Assembly: GCA_028532905.1 (NCBI GenBank) | Contig: JAQQAM010000258.1 | Span: forward strand, 1-53,264 | Reading direction: 5' to 3' | Source of the DNA: Spirochaetales bacterium | GTDB lineage: Bacteria; Spirochaetota; Spirochaetia; DSM-2461 | Length of the DNA: 53,264 nucleotides | In this document: positions 8,306 to 17,180 of the stretch, one piece after another | Layout of the letters: each line of letters starts with the position of its first letter | How positions within the stretch are numbered: the first letter of the stretch is position 1 | Position numbers and translations under genes: made by a program | The notes under the pieces: generated by a model | Seen by the model: only the letters and a program-made list of their open reading frames with translations | Databases searched by the model: none | What the model was told of the DNA's origin: nothing

Positions 8306-9280
8306 ATGGGTATTGGTAAGAGTATTACAAATAAAATAAATCAGACTTTAAAGCGTTCCAGAAACAGCAGCAGATCGTCAGTCATCATCGTTGCTGTTGT
8401 TCTTGTGGTTCTGATGTTTTACCTGGCACTCTCTTCAGAGGTGTTTTTAAGTTATGGCAACCTGTTCAATCTGTTCAGATCTACCTCTATATACGGTGTC
8501 ATTGCCATCGGTATGACCTTTGTTATCCTCACCGGAGGAATCGATCTCAGTGTGGGGTCAGTTGTCGGGCTTACAAGCATCCTGACAACCATGATGATTA
8601 AAAACGGCATGCCCCTGTTTCTGAGCATTGTCATTGCCATGGCTGCCGCAGTCACAGTGGGCATCCTGAATGGAATTATCATCCATTTCGGAAAGGTTCC
8701 CCCCTTTATTGCCACTCTGGGGTCTATGACGGTGGTCAGAGGAATGATAAAACTGATTTCCGATGCCAAAATGATTACTGGTCTTCCCAAAGAGTTCAGT
8801 GATTTTGCCCTCAAGGCGTCTCTGGGGCTTCCCAACCTGTTCTGGATCTGGCTTCTTGTTATTCTGGTGTCCTGGTTTATTCTGACCAGGACCATATACG
8901 GCAGGAATGTATATGCCATCGGGAGCAATGAAGAGTCAGCCCGGTTGAGCGGGATCAGCATCAGCCGTAATATCGTTTATGTTTATGCCACCAGTGCATT
9001 TCTTTCCGGGTTGGCGGGAATTATGCTGGCTTCAAGACTGGCCAGCGGTATTCCAACAGCAGGAAGTGGTTATGAACTGGATGCCATTGCTGCCACAGTT
9101 GTGGGAGGAACGGCTCTGACCGGAGCCAAGGGCGGAGTTCTGGGTACATTTCTGGGGTCAATTCTACTGGCCACCATCAGGAACGGAGGGGTGCTTCTGG
9201 GTATCAATCCCTTCATTCTGGAAGTTATTATCGGTCTGCTTATTGTCGTTGCCGTTATTGCTCAGAGAGGGAGTAAGTAG
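8306..9280 (+). CDS. Sugar ABC transporter permease (RbsC-like)
   Basis: 324 residues, highly hydrophobic with about eight to ten membrane helices. BPD_transp_2 family motifs are present: GMTFVILTGGIDLSVGSVVG near the first third, and the coupling region NEESARLSGISISRNIVYVY. It forms the inner-membrane channel for the binding protein and ATPase encoded upstream. The gene starts 10 bases after the ATPase stop, and the kinase gene begins 3 bases after its stop, so the genes are tightly co-translated. Confidence 0.94.
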   Translation: MGIGKSITNKINQTLKRSRNSSRSSVIIVAVVLVVLMFYLALSSEVFLSYGNLFNLFRSTSIYGVIAIGMTFVILTGGIDLSVGSVVGLTSILTTMMIKNGMPLFLSIVIAMAAAVTVGILNGIIIHFGKVPPFIATLGSMTVVRGMIKLISDAKMITGLPKEFSDFALKASLGLPNLFWIWLLVILVSWFILTRTIYGRNVYAIGSNEESARLSGISISRNIVYVYATSAFLSGLAGIMLASRLASGIPTAGSGYELDAIAATVVGGTALTGAKGGVLGTFLGSILLATIRNGGVLLGINPFILEVIIGLLIVVAVIAQRGSK

Positions 9281-9283
9281 AAT

Positions 9284-10804
9284 ATGAAATATCTTCTTGC
9301 TCATGACATAGGGACGTCGGGAAACAAGGCAACCCTGTTTTCCACCGAAGGAAAAATGGTGGCTTCCGAGGTCTATTCCTATGAAACTAACTGGTTTAAT
9401 TCCGTCTGGGCGGAGCAGAATCCCGAAGACTGGTACGAGGCTGTTCAGTCAACAACAGCCAGGCTGCTGAAGAATATAGACCCGGCAGATGTTCTGGGTG
9501 TCTCTTTCAGCGGGCAGATGATGGGCTGTCTCTGTGTGGACAGAGAAGGCCAAGCGCTGCTCCCCTCCATTATATGGGCGGATATGCGGGCAACCGAAGA
9601 GGAAGCTTTCATCCGTTCACGAATTCCGGCAGAGGAGTTCTACAGGATAACCGGTCACAGACCCAGTGCGTCCTACTCCCTGGCCAAACTTCTGTGGATA
9701 CAAAAGCATCATCCCGCAGAGTATAAAAACTGCTTCAAGGTTCTGAATGCCAAGGATTATGTTCTTTTCAGGCTTACCGGTGAATTTGTGACAGACTATT
9801 CAGATGCCTCGGGAACCAATCTTCTGGATATCAACTCCCTCCAGTGGTCACAGAGGATCGCTGATGCCGTGGACGTTGAGCTGGACAAGATGCCGGAACT
9901 CTGTAAGTCCACTGATGTAATCGGAAGCCTGACACCCCAGGCGGCAAAAGAAACCGGTCTGGACCCCTGTACAAAAATCATCTGCGGCGGGGGTGACGGT
10001 TCCATGTCTGCCGTTGGAGCCAAGTGCATTGCTCCCGGAGATCTGTTCTGTACTCTTGGAACATCCGCATGGAATGCGTCCAGTACGGATCACCCGGTAT
10101 TTGACAGCAGTATGCGAACCTTTAACTGGGTCCATATTGTCCCCGGATTATATGTGCCCTGTGGAACCATGCAGGCCGCGGGGGCTTCTGTCAGCTGGCT
10201 GAAAGATCAACTGGCCGGTCTGGAGCTGAAAGAGAGTGAAAATGCAGGTACTTCCGTATATAAAAGAATGGATGAGATGGCGGACTCTGCGGCTCCCGGG
10301 TCCGGCGGTCTCTTTTATCTGCCCTATCTTCTGGGAGAAAGGAGCCCCCGATGGAATCCTGATGCCAGGGGAGCTTTTATCGGCCTGAAGATGGAAACAG
10401 CCAGAGCGGATATTTTCAGATCAGTCTATGAAGGGGTTGCCTACAATCTGGAGATAATTCTCCGTCTTATACTGCAGGGGGACAGTCCGGAATCTCTGGT
10501 TATGACAGGCGGCGGTGCCAGAAGCCGGGTTTGGTGTCAGATATTTGCGGATATCTACAATATGACCATAAGGATTCCGGATAATCTTGAAGAGGCCACA
10601 TCGATTGGAGCGGCCCTTACCGCCGGAGTAGGTTTGGGAGTGTATGAGTCCTTTGAAGTTATTGATGATTTTATCCGAATCGAAGATGAGATCAAACCAG
10701 GCGTGAACAATGCGGAGTTCTACAGAGACAGAAAGAGTATTTTTGAAAAACTGTATCAGGCCCTGTCTCCTGTATATACGGATATGGCAGCAGCTCAGAA
10801 ATAG
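9284..10804 (+). CDS. FGGY family carbohydrate kinase (xylulokinase-like)
   Basis: 506 residues, the usual FGGY length. The N-terminal phosphate-binding motif is AHDIGTSGNKATLFS. The second-domain ATP-binding elements are IICGGGDGSMSAVGAK and VMTGGGARSRVWCQIFADI, and the substrate-domain segment is MMGCLCVDREG. The family phosphorylates pentuloses, pentitols, glycerol or related compounds. The neighbouring transporter suggests that the imported sugar or its reduced/oxidised product is the substrate. The overall pattern is nearest xylulokinase, but the substrate is not proven. Confidence 0.9.
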   Translation: MKYLLAHDIGTSGNKATLFSTEGKMVASEVYSYETNWFNSVWAEQNPEDWYEAVQSTTARLLKNIDPADVLGVSFSGQMMGCLCVDREGQALLPSIIWADMRATEEEAFIRSRIPAEEFYRITGHRPSASYSLAKLLWIQKHHPAEYKNCFKVLNAKDYVLFRLTGEFVTDYSDASGTNLLDINSLQWSQRIADAVDVELDKMPELCKSTDVIGSLTPQAAKETGLDPCTKIICGGGDGSMSAVGAKCIAPGDLFCTLGTSAWNASSTDHPVFDSSMRTFNWVHIVPGLYVPCGTMQAAGASVSWLKDQLAGLELKESENAGTSVYKRMDEMADSAAPGSGGLFYLPYLLGERSPRWNPDARGAFIGLKMETARADIFRSVYEGVAYNLEIILRLILQGDSPESLVMTGGGARSRVWCQIFADIYNMTIRIPDNLEEATSIGAALTAGVGLGVYESFEVIDDFIRIEDEIKPGVNNAEFYRDRKSIFEKLYQALSPVYTDMAAAQK

Positions 10805-10875
10805 ATCAGAGTTCTGAATGAGAAAAAAATGAAGTAAGAGTCCCTTTCCGGGACAAGTTGAGTGTGAGGTAATAA

Positions 10876-11859
10876 ATGAAGTACAAAAAAGTGGATAAGA
10901 TTGATTATGAGTTCAGTGTGCTGGGGTTCGGTTGCTGGGGGGCTTCGGGCAGCGGCAGCTGGTCCGATCATGGTGATCAGGAGCAGGTCAGGGCAATTGA
11001 AACAGCCATAGATCAGGGAATCAATTTTTTTGATGTGGCTCCGGTATACGGTCTGGGGCATGCCGAGGAGGTCCTGGCTCAGGGAATAAAAGGCAAGCGG
11101 GATAAGGTTTTTATTGCCACAAAGGTCGGACTGCCCTGGAATAATAAATTTGAAGCCTATAATGACGTTTCCGCCATTAATATTGCCAGAGAAATTGATG
11201 ACAGCCTCAGACGCCTGGATGTGGATTATGTTGATCTGTACCAGGTGCACTGGCCCAGTGATAAAGGGGTTCCCCTTGAGGAGACGATTGAAGCCATGAA
11301 GAGGGTACAGGAGTCCGGAAAAGCCAGATATCTCGGTCTTTCCAACTACTCTGCGGCTGATTACAGAAAGGCATGTGAAATAACGGAGATTGCCTCCATG
11401 CAGGGGCTTTTTAATATGATGGAGCAGAATGCCGATGCCTATCATAATATCCCTCTCCAGTACCGTGTGAGTGATGAGATCTTTCCTCTGGTTCGTGAGG
11501 AAGGGCTGGCATTCTTTCCCTACAGTCCCCTGTTTCAGGGGCTGCTGACCGGTAAAATCACCAGAGAGACAGTATTCGGCAGCAATGATGTGAGAATCAA
11601 TAATCCCAAGCTTCAGGGTGCTGAACGTCTGAAACATCTGGATGTTCTGGATCAGATCAGAAATCTGGAACCCTTGAAAGGGAAATCTCTTCCTGAGATT
11701 GCTGTTAATTACCTTGTGGCCAAAAAAGAGGTCACTTCGGTAATTGCCACTCAGGCTACATCTGATGAGGTTCTGGCAAATGTTAATGCTCTGGAATGGC
11801 AGATGGATGATGAGACCGTCTCTTCCATAGATGCTTTGGTTCAGGAAAAGCTGGGATAA
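10876..11859 (+). CDS. Aldo/keto reductase, sugar operon
   Basis: 327 residues, NADPH-dependent (beta/alpha)8 oxidoreductase. The catalytic tetrad is visible: Asp53 (FFDVAPVYG), Tyr58, Lys83 (IATKVGL) and His125 (YQVHWPS). Cofactor-binding residues lie in the C-terminal YLVAKKEVTSVIATQATS segment. Located between the FGGY kinase and a VOC protein, it probably interconverts the imported carbohydrate with its keto or polyol form before phosphorylation. GAGGT precedes the ATG. Direction and substrate are inference. Confidence 0.88.
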   Translation: MKYKKVDKIDYEFSVLGFGCWGASGSGSWSDHGDQEQVRAIETAIDQGINFFDVAPVYGLGHAEEVLAQGIKGKRDKVFIATKVGLPWNNKFEAYNDVSAINIAREIDDSLRRLDVDYVDLYQVHWPSDKGVPLEETIEAMKRVQESGKARYLGLSNYSAADYRKACEITEIASMQGLFNMMEQNADAYHNIPLQYRVSDEIFPLVREEGLAFFPYSPLFQGLLTGKITRETVFGSNDVRINNPKLQGAERLKHLDVLDQIRNLEPLKGKSLPEIAVNYLVAKKEVTSVIATQATSDEVLANVNALEWQMDDETVSSIDALVQEKLG

Positions 11860-11935
11860 GTAATATTCCCTCTGCCGGCAGCAAACCATCCCCTCAGAGC
11901 AGAGGTTATCCATTTTAATGTACACAGGAGTGAGA

Positions 11936-12358
11936 ATGTCTCTGTCTCAACATATAAAAGGCCTCGAACATGTCGGGATTCCCGTCTGTAATATTTCCAG
12001 ATCTGAACAGTTTTACAGTAAACTCGGTTTTAAACTGCTCAGCAGGGAACACTCAACCGACGAGGACGGTTCTGGGGGAGTTTCGTTTCTGGGACTGAAC
12101 GGCCTTACGCTGGAATTGTATCAGAAGTCACACTTCCCGGAGGGAACCGGGGAGGCCGGAATCAGAGAGGCCGGGGCTATAGATCATCTGGCCCTGGAAG
12201 TAACGGACATCAAGGCTCTTCTTTGCGGGCTGCAGCAGCTTGGAATAGAGACTGAAGAGGATGGACCCCGGTTTCTTCCTTTCCACAAGAACGGTGTCAG
12301 CTATATCAATGTGATCGGTCCTGATGGTGAAAAAATAGAATTTATCCAGAAGCTGTGA
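11936..12358 (+). CDS. VOC (glyoxalase/bleomycin resistance) superfamily protein
   Basis: 140 residues with two beta-alpha-beta-beta-beta modules: GLEHVGIPVCNISRSEQFYS at the start and IDHLALEVTDIKALL in the second half. Potential metal ligands are the His residues in each module and the terminal Glu (GEKIEFIQKL). Start 11936 is preferred over 11918 because AGGAG lies five bases before it. It is the last gene of the LacI-controlled operon as far as spacing shows. VOC proteins include isomerases, lyases and dioxygenases; an epimerase or isomerase in the sugar pathway is plausible but unproven. Confidence 0.83.
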   Translation: MSLSQHIKGLEHVGIPVCNISRSEQFYSKLGFKLLSREHSTDEDGSGGVSFLGLNGLTLELYQKSHFPEGTGEAGIREAGAIDHLALEVTDIKALLCGLQQLGIETEEDGPRFLPFHKNGVSYINVIGPDGEKIEFIQKL

Positions 12359-12482
12359 TTTACACGTCCTGTTATTTCATACTGCCCGGGGATGATGGCA
12401 GTGTAATGCAGAGCCCCAATTCCATCCGGGGAGGGTAGTGTTATCCAGAAAGCCCTTTCCAAATCTATTTTGATTGATTGAC

Positions 12483-12511
12483 TTGCAGTATTCTCTATTA
12501 TTGTTTATTAA
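12483..12511 (+). promoter_or_regulatory. Candidate promoter for the phosphatase gene
   Basis: TTGCAG at 12483-12488, 17 bases, then TATTAA at 12506-12511, about 70 bases upstream of the ATG at 12582. The rest of the 223-base gap shows only short inverted repeats. Confidence 0.4.
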
Positions 12512-12581
12512 AACAGAACAGGGTCGGGAACAGACGCTCCTGTCCCTGTACACACAAAAGAGTTCATAATGGAGATTATAT

Positions 12582-13094
12582 ATGAAACTGCCCAAACCGG
12601 TTTTTCTGCTGGAAGAGTATGGTGTCTACGGCTTTAATCTGGGTTCCGCCTGGCTTCTGGGGATGCCCTATCCTCCAGAAGCCAGAGATTTCTGGACTAA
12701 GATGGAAGCGGCCGGTGTTGACTCGGTTGTCTGCCTCACAGATGATGAAGCCGCCTATAATCCCGGTCCTCTGAAGGTTCTCTCGGCAGCCGGATTGTCC
12801 GAGTCCAGCGGGAGCTTTACGAAAGAGGAAGGGGAGGCCGAAGCCCTCCGCTATACGGATATAGCCCGAAGAATGGCACAGGCCATCCAGGCGGGACAGT
12901 CCGTCGCGGCACACTGTAAAGGGGGGACGGGGCGAACCGGAACCATAATCGGCGCGACTCTGCTGGAAATGGGCTATCCCCTTCTGGACGTACTTCAGGG
13001 GCTTGAAGAGGCCAATGCACTCAGAAACCGGGGGGATCACGGCTGGCCTGAGTCTGCCTGGCAGATGACCCTTTTAGAGAGCTTCAGCAGCTGA
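12582..13094 (+). CDS. Protein tyrosine / dual-specificity phosphatase-like protein
   Basis: 170 residues with the CX5R catalytic loop HCKGGTGRTG at 111-120 (Cys112 nucleophile, Arg118). A candidate general-acid Asp lies at 54-55 in LTDDEAAYN. The size and the loop resemble small cytoplasmic dual-specificity or cyclin-dependent-kinase-inhibitor-type phosphatases. No signal peptide is present. GGAG lies upstream of the ATG. It stands alone between the sugar operon and a coiled-coil protein gene, so the phosphorylated partner is unknown; a protein, inositol phosphate or polyphosphate substrate are all possible. Confidence 0.85.
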   Translation: MKLPKPVFLLEEYGVYGFNLGSAWLLGMPYPPEARDFWTKMEAAGVDSVVCLTDDEAAYNPGPLKVLSAAGLSESSGSFTKEEGEAEALRYTDIARRMAQAIQAGQSVAAHCKGGTGRTGTIIGATLLEMGYPLLDVLQGLEEANALRNRGDHGWPESAWQMTLLESFSS

Positions 13095-13147
13095 GAGTTC
13101 TTTCATAAACATTGACCAGATAACTAAAAAAGCTGATACTTAAACTG

Positions 13148-13906
13148 ATGTTCAAGCGCAAGAAAAACGACAAGCTGAGTGATAAGGAAATACAGGCGGC
13201 TCTGGAAAGAATCCGGAAAACCTATGACGACTATATCATCAGCTATATGACTCCCATAGATGAAAAAACCGGCTTTGAAGACAGATATATTACGGCCCTT
13301 CATGCCCGGGTGGATCTGACCCGCTTTATCAATGAAGAGATCCAGCATCTTCAGAATCTGATAAGAGACAAAGAGGATGAAAAGGAGCGCAGAAAACAGG
13401 CTCCACCCAAGAAGAATCAGGCTATAAAGAAAGGTTTTGCCGATAAAATCATGGAGGAGCTGGAGCAGAAGATCGCCCACTATCCGGAGCTTGATTTTCA
13501 TGAGGAGGCCTCTGTTGAGGTGAAGAAACTCTATGGTGCATTGATTGAACTGGATAAACAGCACTGGGCTATTCTCTCATCCTTTATCCGGAAGGTGCAT
13601 TCCTCTACGGTCAGCTATAATCTGGAGAACCGGCTGCTGCGGATGACCACTGTGGGAGGAGATCATGTTCCTCCTGAACTGGAGCGCTATCTTTTTCTTC
13701 TGAAACAGAAAGGAAAATACTCCACCGAACTCTTCCGGGAAGCCCAGGAATGCATTAAAAGGGCGTCTTTTTTCCTTCATGAACTCAGGCACATCCTCAT
13801 AGAATGCCAGGATCGCGGATTAATGGACGAAAGTGTTGAAATCGCTTACAATTTTGTTGAGAATATAATAAGTGATTTCAGACTGAAAGATTTGAAGCGA
13901 TTCTGA
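13148..13906 (+). CDS. Hypothetical coiled-coil cytoplasmic protein
   Basis: 252 residues that I do not recognise. It is very rich in charged residues and helical, with no signal peptide or membrane segment. Likely coiled coil lies around residues 55-85 (EEIQHLQNLIRDKEDEKERR). A basic Pro/Lys patch (APPKKNQAIKKG) separates it from a second helical region to the end. No strong Shine-Dalgarno is seen before the ATG. It sits between a phosphatase gene and thioredoxin, all on the plus strand, with no clear operon. Confidence 0.75.
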   Translation: MFKRKKNDKLSDKEIQAALERIRKTYDDYIISYMTPIDEKTGFEDRYITALHARVDLTRFINEEIQHLQNLIRDKEDEKERRKQAPPKKNQAIKKGFADKIMEELEQKIAHYPELDFHEEASVEVKKLYGALIELDKQHWAILSSFIRKVHSSTVSYNLENRLLRMTTVGGDHVPPELERYLFLLKQKGKYSTELFREAQECIKRASFFLHELRHILIECQDRGLMDESVEIAYNFVENIISDFRLKDLKRF

Positions 13907-13995
13907 ATCAGTCATACTGGAAATCAAATTCTCTTATTTAAAATTAACAAACGCCGGAAATTCTTTGACAGCCGGCGGAAAAATTGGAGTGAAAG

Positions 13996-14316
13996 ATGTC
14001 AGAAGTTATTTTAACGGATGAAACATTTGAACAGGAAGTTCTGAAGTCGGATGTTCCCGTCCTTATCGATTTTTGGGCCGAATGGTGTGTGCCCTGTAAG
14101 ATGCTCGGTCCCCTTGTCGCCGAAGTGGCTGAAGAATATACAGGGAAGATCAAAGTGTGCAAAGCCAATGTGGACGATGCCCCCGAGTCCTCCGGCAAGT
14201 ATAATATTCAGAGCATTCCGACTCTTATGGTTTTCAATAAGGGTGAGGTGGTTAAACAGAATGTCGGTGTTGTTCCCAGGGATGCCATCGAAGATATGTT
14301 CAAAGATCTGATCTAA
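13996..14316 (+). CDS. trxA: Thioredoxin with a WCVPC active site
   Basis: 106 residues, a complete single thioredoxin domain. The redox motif is WAEWCVPCKM (Cys31, Cys34), the cis-Pro is Pro75 in SIPTLMVF, and FDFWA-type strand residues precede the site. It reduces protein disulfides in the cytoplasm and would normally be recharged by thioredoxin reductase, which is not in this window. Val replaces the Gly of the usual WCGPC, a change known in some thioredoxins that can shift redox potential. GGAG precedes the ATG. An upstream CGCCGG/CCGGCG inverted repeat (13952-13977) may be regulatory. Confidence 0.94.
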   Translation: MSEVILTDETFEQEVLKSDVPVLIDFWAEWCVPCKMLGPLVAEVAEEYTGKIKVCKANVDDAPESSGKYNIQSIPTLMVFNKGEVVKQNVGVVPRDAIEDMFKDLI

Positions 14317-14322
14317 GTTATT

Positions 14323-14343
14323 TTCCGCCCTCTCAGGGCGGAA
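14323..14343. terminator. Hairpin between convergent genes (terminator-like)
   Basis: TTCCGCCCT, CTC loop, AGGGCGGAA: nine perfect pairs directly after thioredoxin, with the stop codon of the opposite gene inside the loop and right arm. No good T-run on either strand, so terminator function is only likely. Confidence 0.5.
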
Positions 14344-15373
14344 CCACATATGTCTCATCCGTATTGGCCCTGCCGAAGCTTTTTTCACCTGTGGGTACGG
14401 TATGCCAGTCTTCCTGGCTGTTCGTGTCATCAGAGCTGCTGCTCCTGCACAGCGACCGGGTACCGGTTGTATAATGAGACGCAATGGCTTCTTCCGGGGG
14501 AATCAGTTCCGAACTGAACAGCCATTCACCTTCCCGGTACAGATCCGCCGCCGCATCAAAGGTCCGGCTCGTCCATCCCAGCCGGTCGTCCTCCAGGTCG
14601 GAACTCCTTTCTGAATAAACAACACCGTCCAGCATCCTTCCATCGGGTGCATTGTATATGCTGATGATCCCGTTGGCTCCCGAAAGCCCTCTGTCCTCAG
14701 GGAGCCAGAGGTCCCAGGCTTCATCTGAGCTGAGTTTTCCTGTTGAGAGGGTTCTGTCATCCGTCTCTGACAGTTCATCGGGAGTGTACTCCCTGCGGCA
14801 GTGGATGATCAGATAATCCCCGTCCTCCAGGACAAGGGCCGGAAGGACGTAGCGGTATTCGTAATGCTGCCTGGTCCCGTAATACAGGCTCACTCCCGCA
14901 CAGTTTCCCCCTTTCCGGGCATACAGTTCTATGCAATCGGGGTTGTTCCCTGAGCCTTCCGGATTGAACTCGTTGATCAGAAGATCGGGAACCTCCGGAT
15001 TCCAGCCCCAGAAGGGGAGGATAAAGCGGCAGCTGTTTCCATTGGCATCTTCCACAGTCAGGGCGGCCCGGTACTGCCTGCCGGGAGTCAGATCTGATGC
15101 GGGGGAGAGGATGATCGTATTCTCCTCCTCAACCCTGAGAGCCGCCGTCTCTCCCGATTCCATAAGGACAGAATCGGTATCAGGAAACACCTCTTCATTG
15201 AACACGATCCGGACCTCAGGGCCCTCGGCCGGTCTGATTTCCAGAAGAACCGGAGGACTCAGATCCGGCGCCTGCAGAAGATCATCACTGCACTGTAAAG
15301 AACAGCCGGAGAGTATCAGAACGAAGAGAATAAGGATCTGCTTTATCAGGATTGATCCGTTGTGTTCGGGCAT
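14333..15373 (-). CDS. Lipoprotein with Ig-like and lamin-tail (LTD) domains
   Basis: 346 residues. The start at 15373 is chosen because AGGAGG lies eight bases before it. A lipoprotein signal ends in LILSGC (Cys24). A bacterial Ig-like domain follows (PPVLLEIRPAEGPEVRIVFN to GRQYRAALTVEDANGN), then a lamin-tail domain (DLLINEFNPEGSGNNPDCIE, later YLIIHCRREY). LTDs are found in bacterial secreted nucleases and surface proteins, where they are thought to bind or anchor. No catalytic domain is visible here. It is probably on the outer envelope. Divergent from the vWA gene at 15491. Function unknown. Confidence 0.78.
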   Translation of the reverse strand: MPEHNGSILIKQILILFVLILSGCSLQCSDDLLQAPDLSPPVLLEIRPAEGPEVRIVFNEEVFPDTDSVLMESGETAALRVEEENTIILSPASDLTPGRQYRAALTVEDANGNSCRFILPFWGWNPEVPDLLINEFNPEGSGNNPDCIELYARKGGNCAGVSLYYGTRQHYEYRYVLPALVLEDGDYLIIHCRREYTPDELSETDDRTLSTGKLSSDEAWDLWLPEDRGLSGANGIISIYNAPDGRMLDGVVYSERSSDLEDDRLGWTSRTFDAAADLYREGEWLFSSELIPPEEAIASHYTTGTRSLCRSSSSDDTNSQEDWHTVPTGEKSFGRANTDETYVVPP

Positions 15374-15490
15374 GGGGGCTTCCTCCTGATCTCTGTAAGG
15401 GAGTAAACCGAGCTCCTGATTCAAGTTTCGAAAAAGAAATCCCCTTTAAAATCTCATCATGAAGCTGTAAAAAAAACCGATAAATATAAC

Positions 15491-16615
15491 ATGAGAAAAG
15501 GAATAGCCCTGACAATACTTATTGCAACCTGTATCCTCGTCCCCCTCAGTTCACAGGAACTGAAAATTGAAGCGGGAGATGTCTACCTCGATATGGTTGA
15601 AGGAGAGGGATTTCATCTCTGGATCAGACAGAAAACAGGGATGAACTCCGTACTGGTGACCGAATCCACAGCAGATCCGGAAAAACAAAGAGATTCATTT
15701 GCCCTGAGAGCCTATGAATATAATGAGATCAACGGCAATGAACCCCGTATCCTCAACGGAGAATTTCTGCCCCAGGACAGCGGGTATTACTATCTGATAG
15801 ACTCGACCCCCGTATACAATGAGATTCTTGAATCCATGGCCTTTCAGATTTTTGTTCCCCTGCATCTGACCTACGGATACTCCTGGAGCCGGGAGGGACA
15901 GGTGGAACTCAGGCAGGGAACCTGGCTCAATATCAGAGCCTTTGAAAAGCCCTATGCCAATTATGACGGAGGGTATCTGGATAATCCCTTTGTCCTTTCC
16001 TCCAAGATCAAGGAACTCCCTCCTCCGGTGGTGATGGAAGTCGCGGAGAAGGAGCTTGAGGATATCATGGAGGAAGCCGCTATCATGACAGGCGGTGAGT
16101 TTATCCGGGCAGACGACGGAGATGATGCGGTTGATAAAATCGGAAGAATCATCACCTCCGTAGACGGCGGGACAATCGATGTGGTTCTGGTTGTGGATAC
16201 AACCGTCAGTATGAAGAACGATATCAACTTCATTCAGAAGAAACTGGTTCCCCTGGTGAAGAGTCATATTGAAGGCTTTGATTCCTTCAGAATCGGGATC
16301 GTTCTGTACAGAGATTATAAAGAGGCCTATCTGACCAAAGAGATCGAATTTCTGGAAGATCTGGACAAGGTGCAGTGGCATCTGAACCGGATTACCGTTT
16401 CCGGCGGAAGGGACATTCCCGAAGCTGTGTATGAGGGAATATTCAGCGGAATCTCAAATTATGAATGGCTGGCGGATCACCGGATCATCATCCAGGTGGG
16501 CGACGCTCCTCCCCATGAGATACCCAGAGGCTCCATCACAAAAGAGATGGTTTATGAAGCGGCAGCAGATCTGGGAATCTCGATTTATCCCATTCTGCTC
16601 CCCTCCGAATACTGA
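15491..16615 (+). CDS. Exported von Willebrand factor A (vWA) domain protein
   Basis: 374 residues. Residues 1-21 are a cleavable signal peptide (ending LVPLSSQE), with no lipobox. Residues 25-200 are beta-rich and unrecognised. A vWA domain follows, with MIDAS motif DTTVS (236-240; Thr for the first Ser of DxSxS), the RIGIVLYRDYKEA strand and the IIIQVGDAPPH strand supplying a further Asp. Such domains bind partner proteins through a metal ion. It is divergent from the lamin-tail lipoprotein and convergent with a small lipoprotein gene. Envelope scaffold or adhesion are possible roles; none is proven. Confidence 0.82.
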   Translation: MRKGIALTILIATCILVPLSSQELKIEAGDVYLDMVEGEGFHLWIRQKTGMNSVLVTESTADPEKQRDSFALRAYEYNEINGNEPRILNGEFLPQDSGYYYLIDSTPVYNEILESMAFQIFVPLHLTYGYSWSREGQVELRQGTWLNIRAFEKPYANYDGGYLDNPFVLSSKIKELPPPVVMEVAEKELEDIMEEAAIMTGGEFIRADDGDDAVDKIGRIITSVDGGTIDVVLVVDTTVSMKNDINFIQKKLVPLVKSHIEGFDSFRIGIVLYRDYKEAYLTKEIEFLEDLDKVQWHLNRITVSGGRDIPEAVYEGIFSGISNYEWLADHRIIIQVGDAPPHEIPRGSITKEMVYEAAADLGISIYPILLPSEY

Positions 16616-16618
16616 TTC

Positions 16619-17071
16619 TTATCTGGGCCCTGTGCCGCTGCTTGGCTGGCGGGCAGGGTATTTGTCCGGATCCACTTCTTCGGCAGGACGGCCTTCCAGT
16701 TCTGCCAGTACTTTCTCTGCCAGCACCTTGTACCGGGGCGGGTAGAGGATGACATAACTGCTGTTTTCGTAGTTGTCCAATACCTTCTTCAGTCCCTGAA
16801 CAGCCAGATCTTCAGCTCCCAGTTTCTTGTGGAGAATGGCTCTCTCGTATTCTGCAGCAATGACTTTTGCGTGATTTTCAGGAAAGCGGATCAGAAATAC
16901 TTCGTAGTAGAAAAGGGCAGTGGCGAGCTGGTTGTTGTCCACAGCCTGCTGTGCCTGTTTGAAGAACATCTCTTCCGACCAGCCCTGGTTAACACTGCTG
17001 GGGACAGACTCACATGACATTGATAGTAGTGCCAGAAGCAGAATGAATGTATAGATGATTTTTTTGCGCAT
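16619..17071 (-). CDS. Small helical-repeat lipoprotein
   Basis: 150 residues. The start at 17071 has GAGGG six bases upstream, better than the ATG twelve bases earlier. The signal MRKKIIYTFILLLALLSMSC ends in a lipobox Cys. The mature part carries TPR-like helices (EMFFKQAQQAVDNNQLATAL; then AEYERAILHKKLGAEDLAVQ) and ends in a Pro/Ser-rich tail. Similar to small periplasmic tetratricopeptide lipoproteins that organise envelope complexes. Its stop is 3 bases from the stop of the convergent vWA gene. Confidence 0.72.
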   Translation of the reverse strand: MRKKIIYTFILLLALLSMSCESVPSSVNQGWSEEMFFKQAQQAVDNNQLATALFYYEVFLIRFPENHAKVIAAEYERAILHKKLGAEDLAVQGLKKVLDNYENSSYVILYPPRYKVLAEKVLAELEGRPAEEVDPDKYPARQPSSGTGPR

Positions 17072-17180
17072 TTGATCCCTCATATAATTATGGGGATCAT
17101 AATACTCCAGAGGTTCTGTATTTTCAAGTTCACAGCCTTTTTCCCGGGTGAGGTTTCTTTAAAACCGGGCTGCTGAGCTT

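Noticed and set aside
11869-11905. CCTCTGC / GCAGAGG inverted repeat between the aldo/keto reductase and VOC genes
   Set aside because: Seven pairs across a 23-base loop and no T-run; too weak to call a terminator or processing site.
10795-11925. Open minus-strand frame covering the aldo/keto reductase
   Set aside because: The plus-strand gene has the complete catalytic tetrad; the minus frame has no start signal or recognisable fold.
12381-12402. ACTGCC / GGCAGT inverted repeat after the VOC gene
   Set aside because: Only six pairs with a ten-base loop and no T-run, so not supported as the operon terminator.
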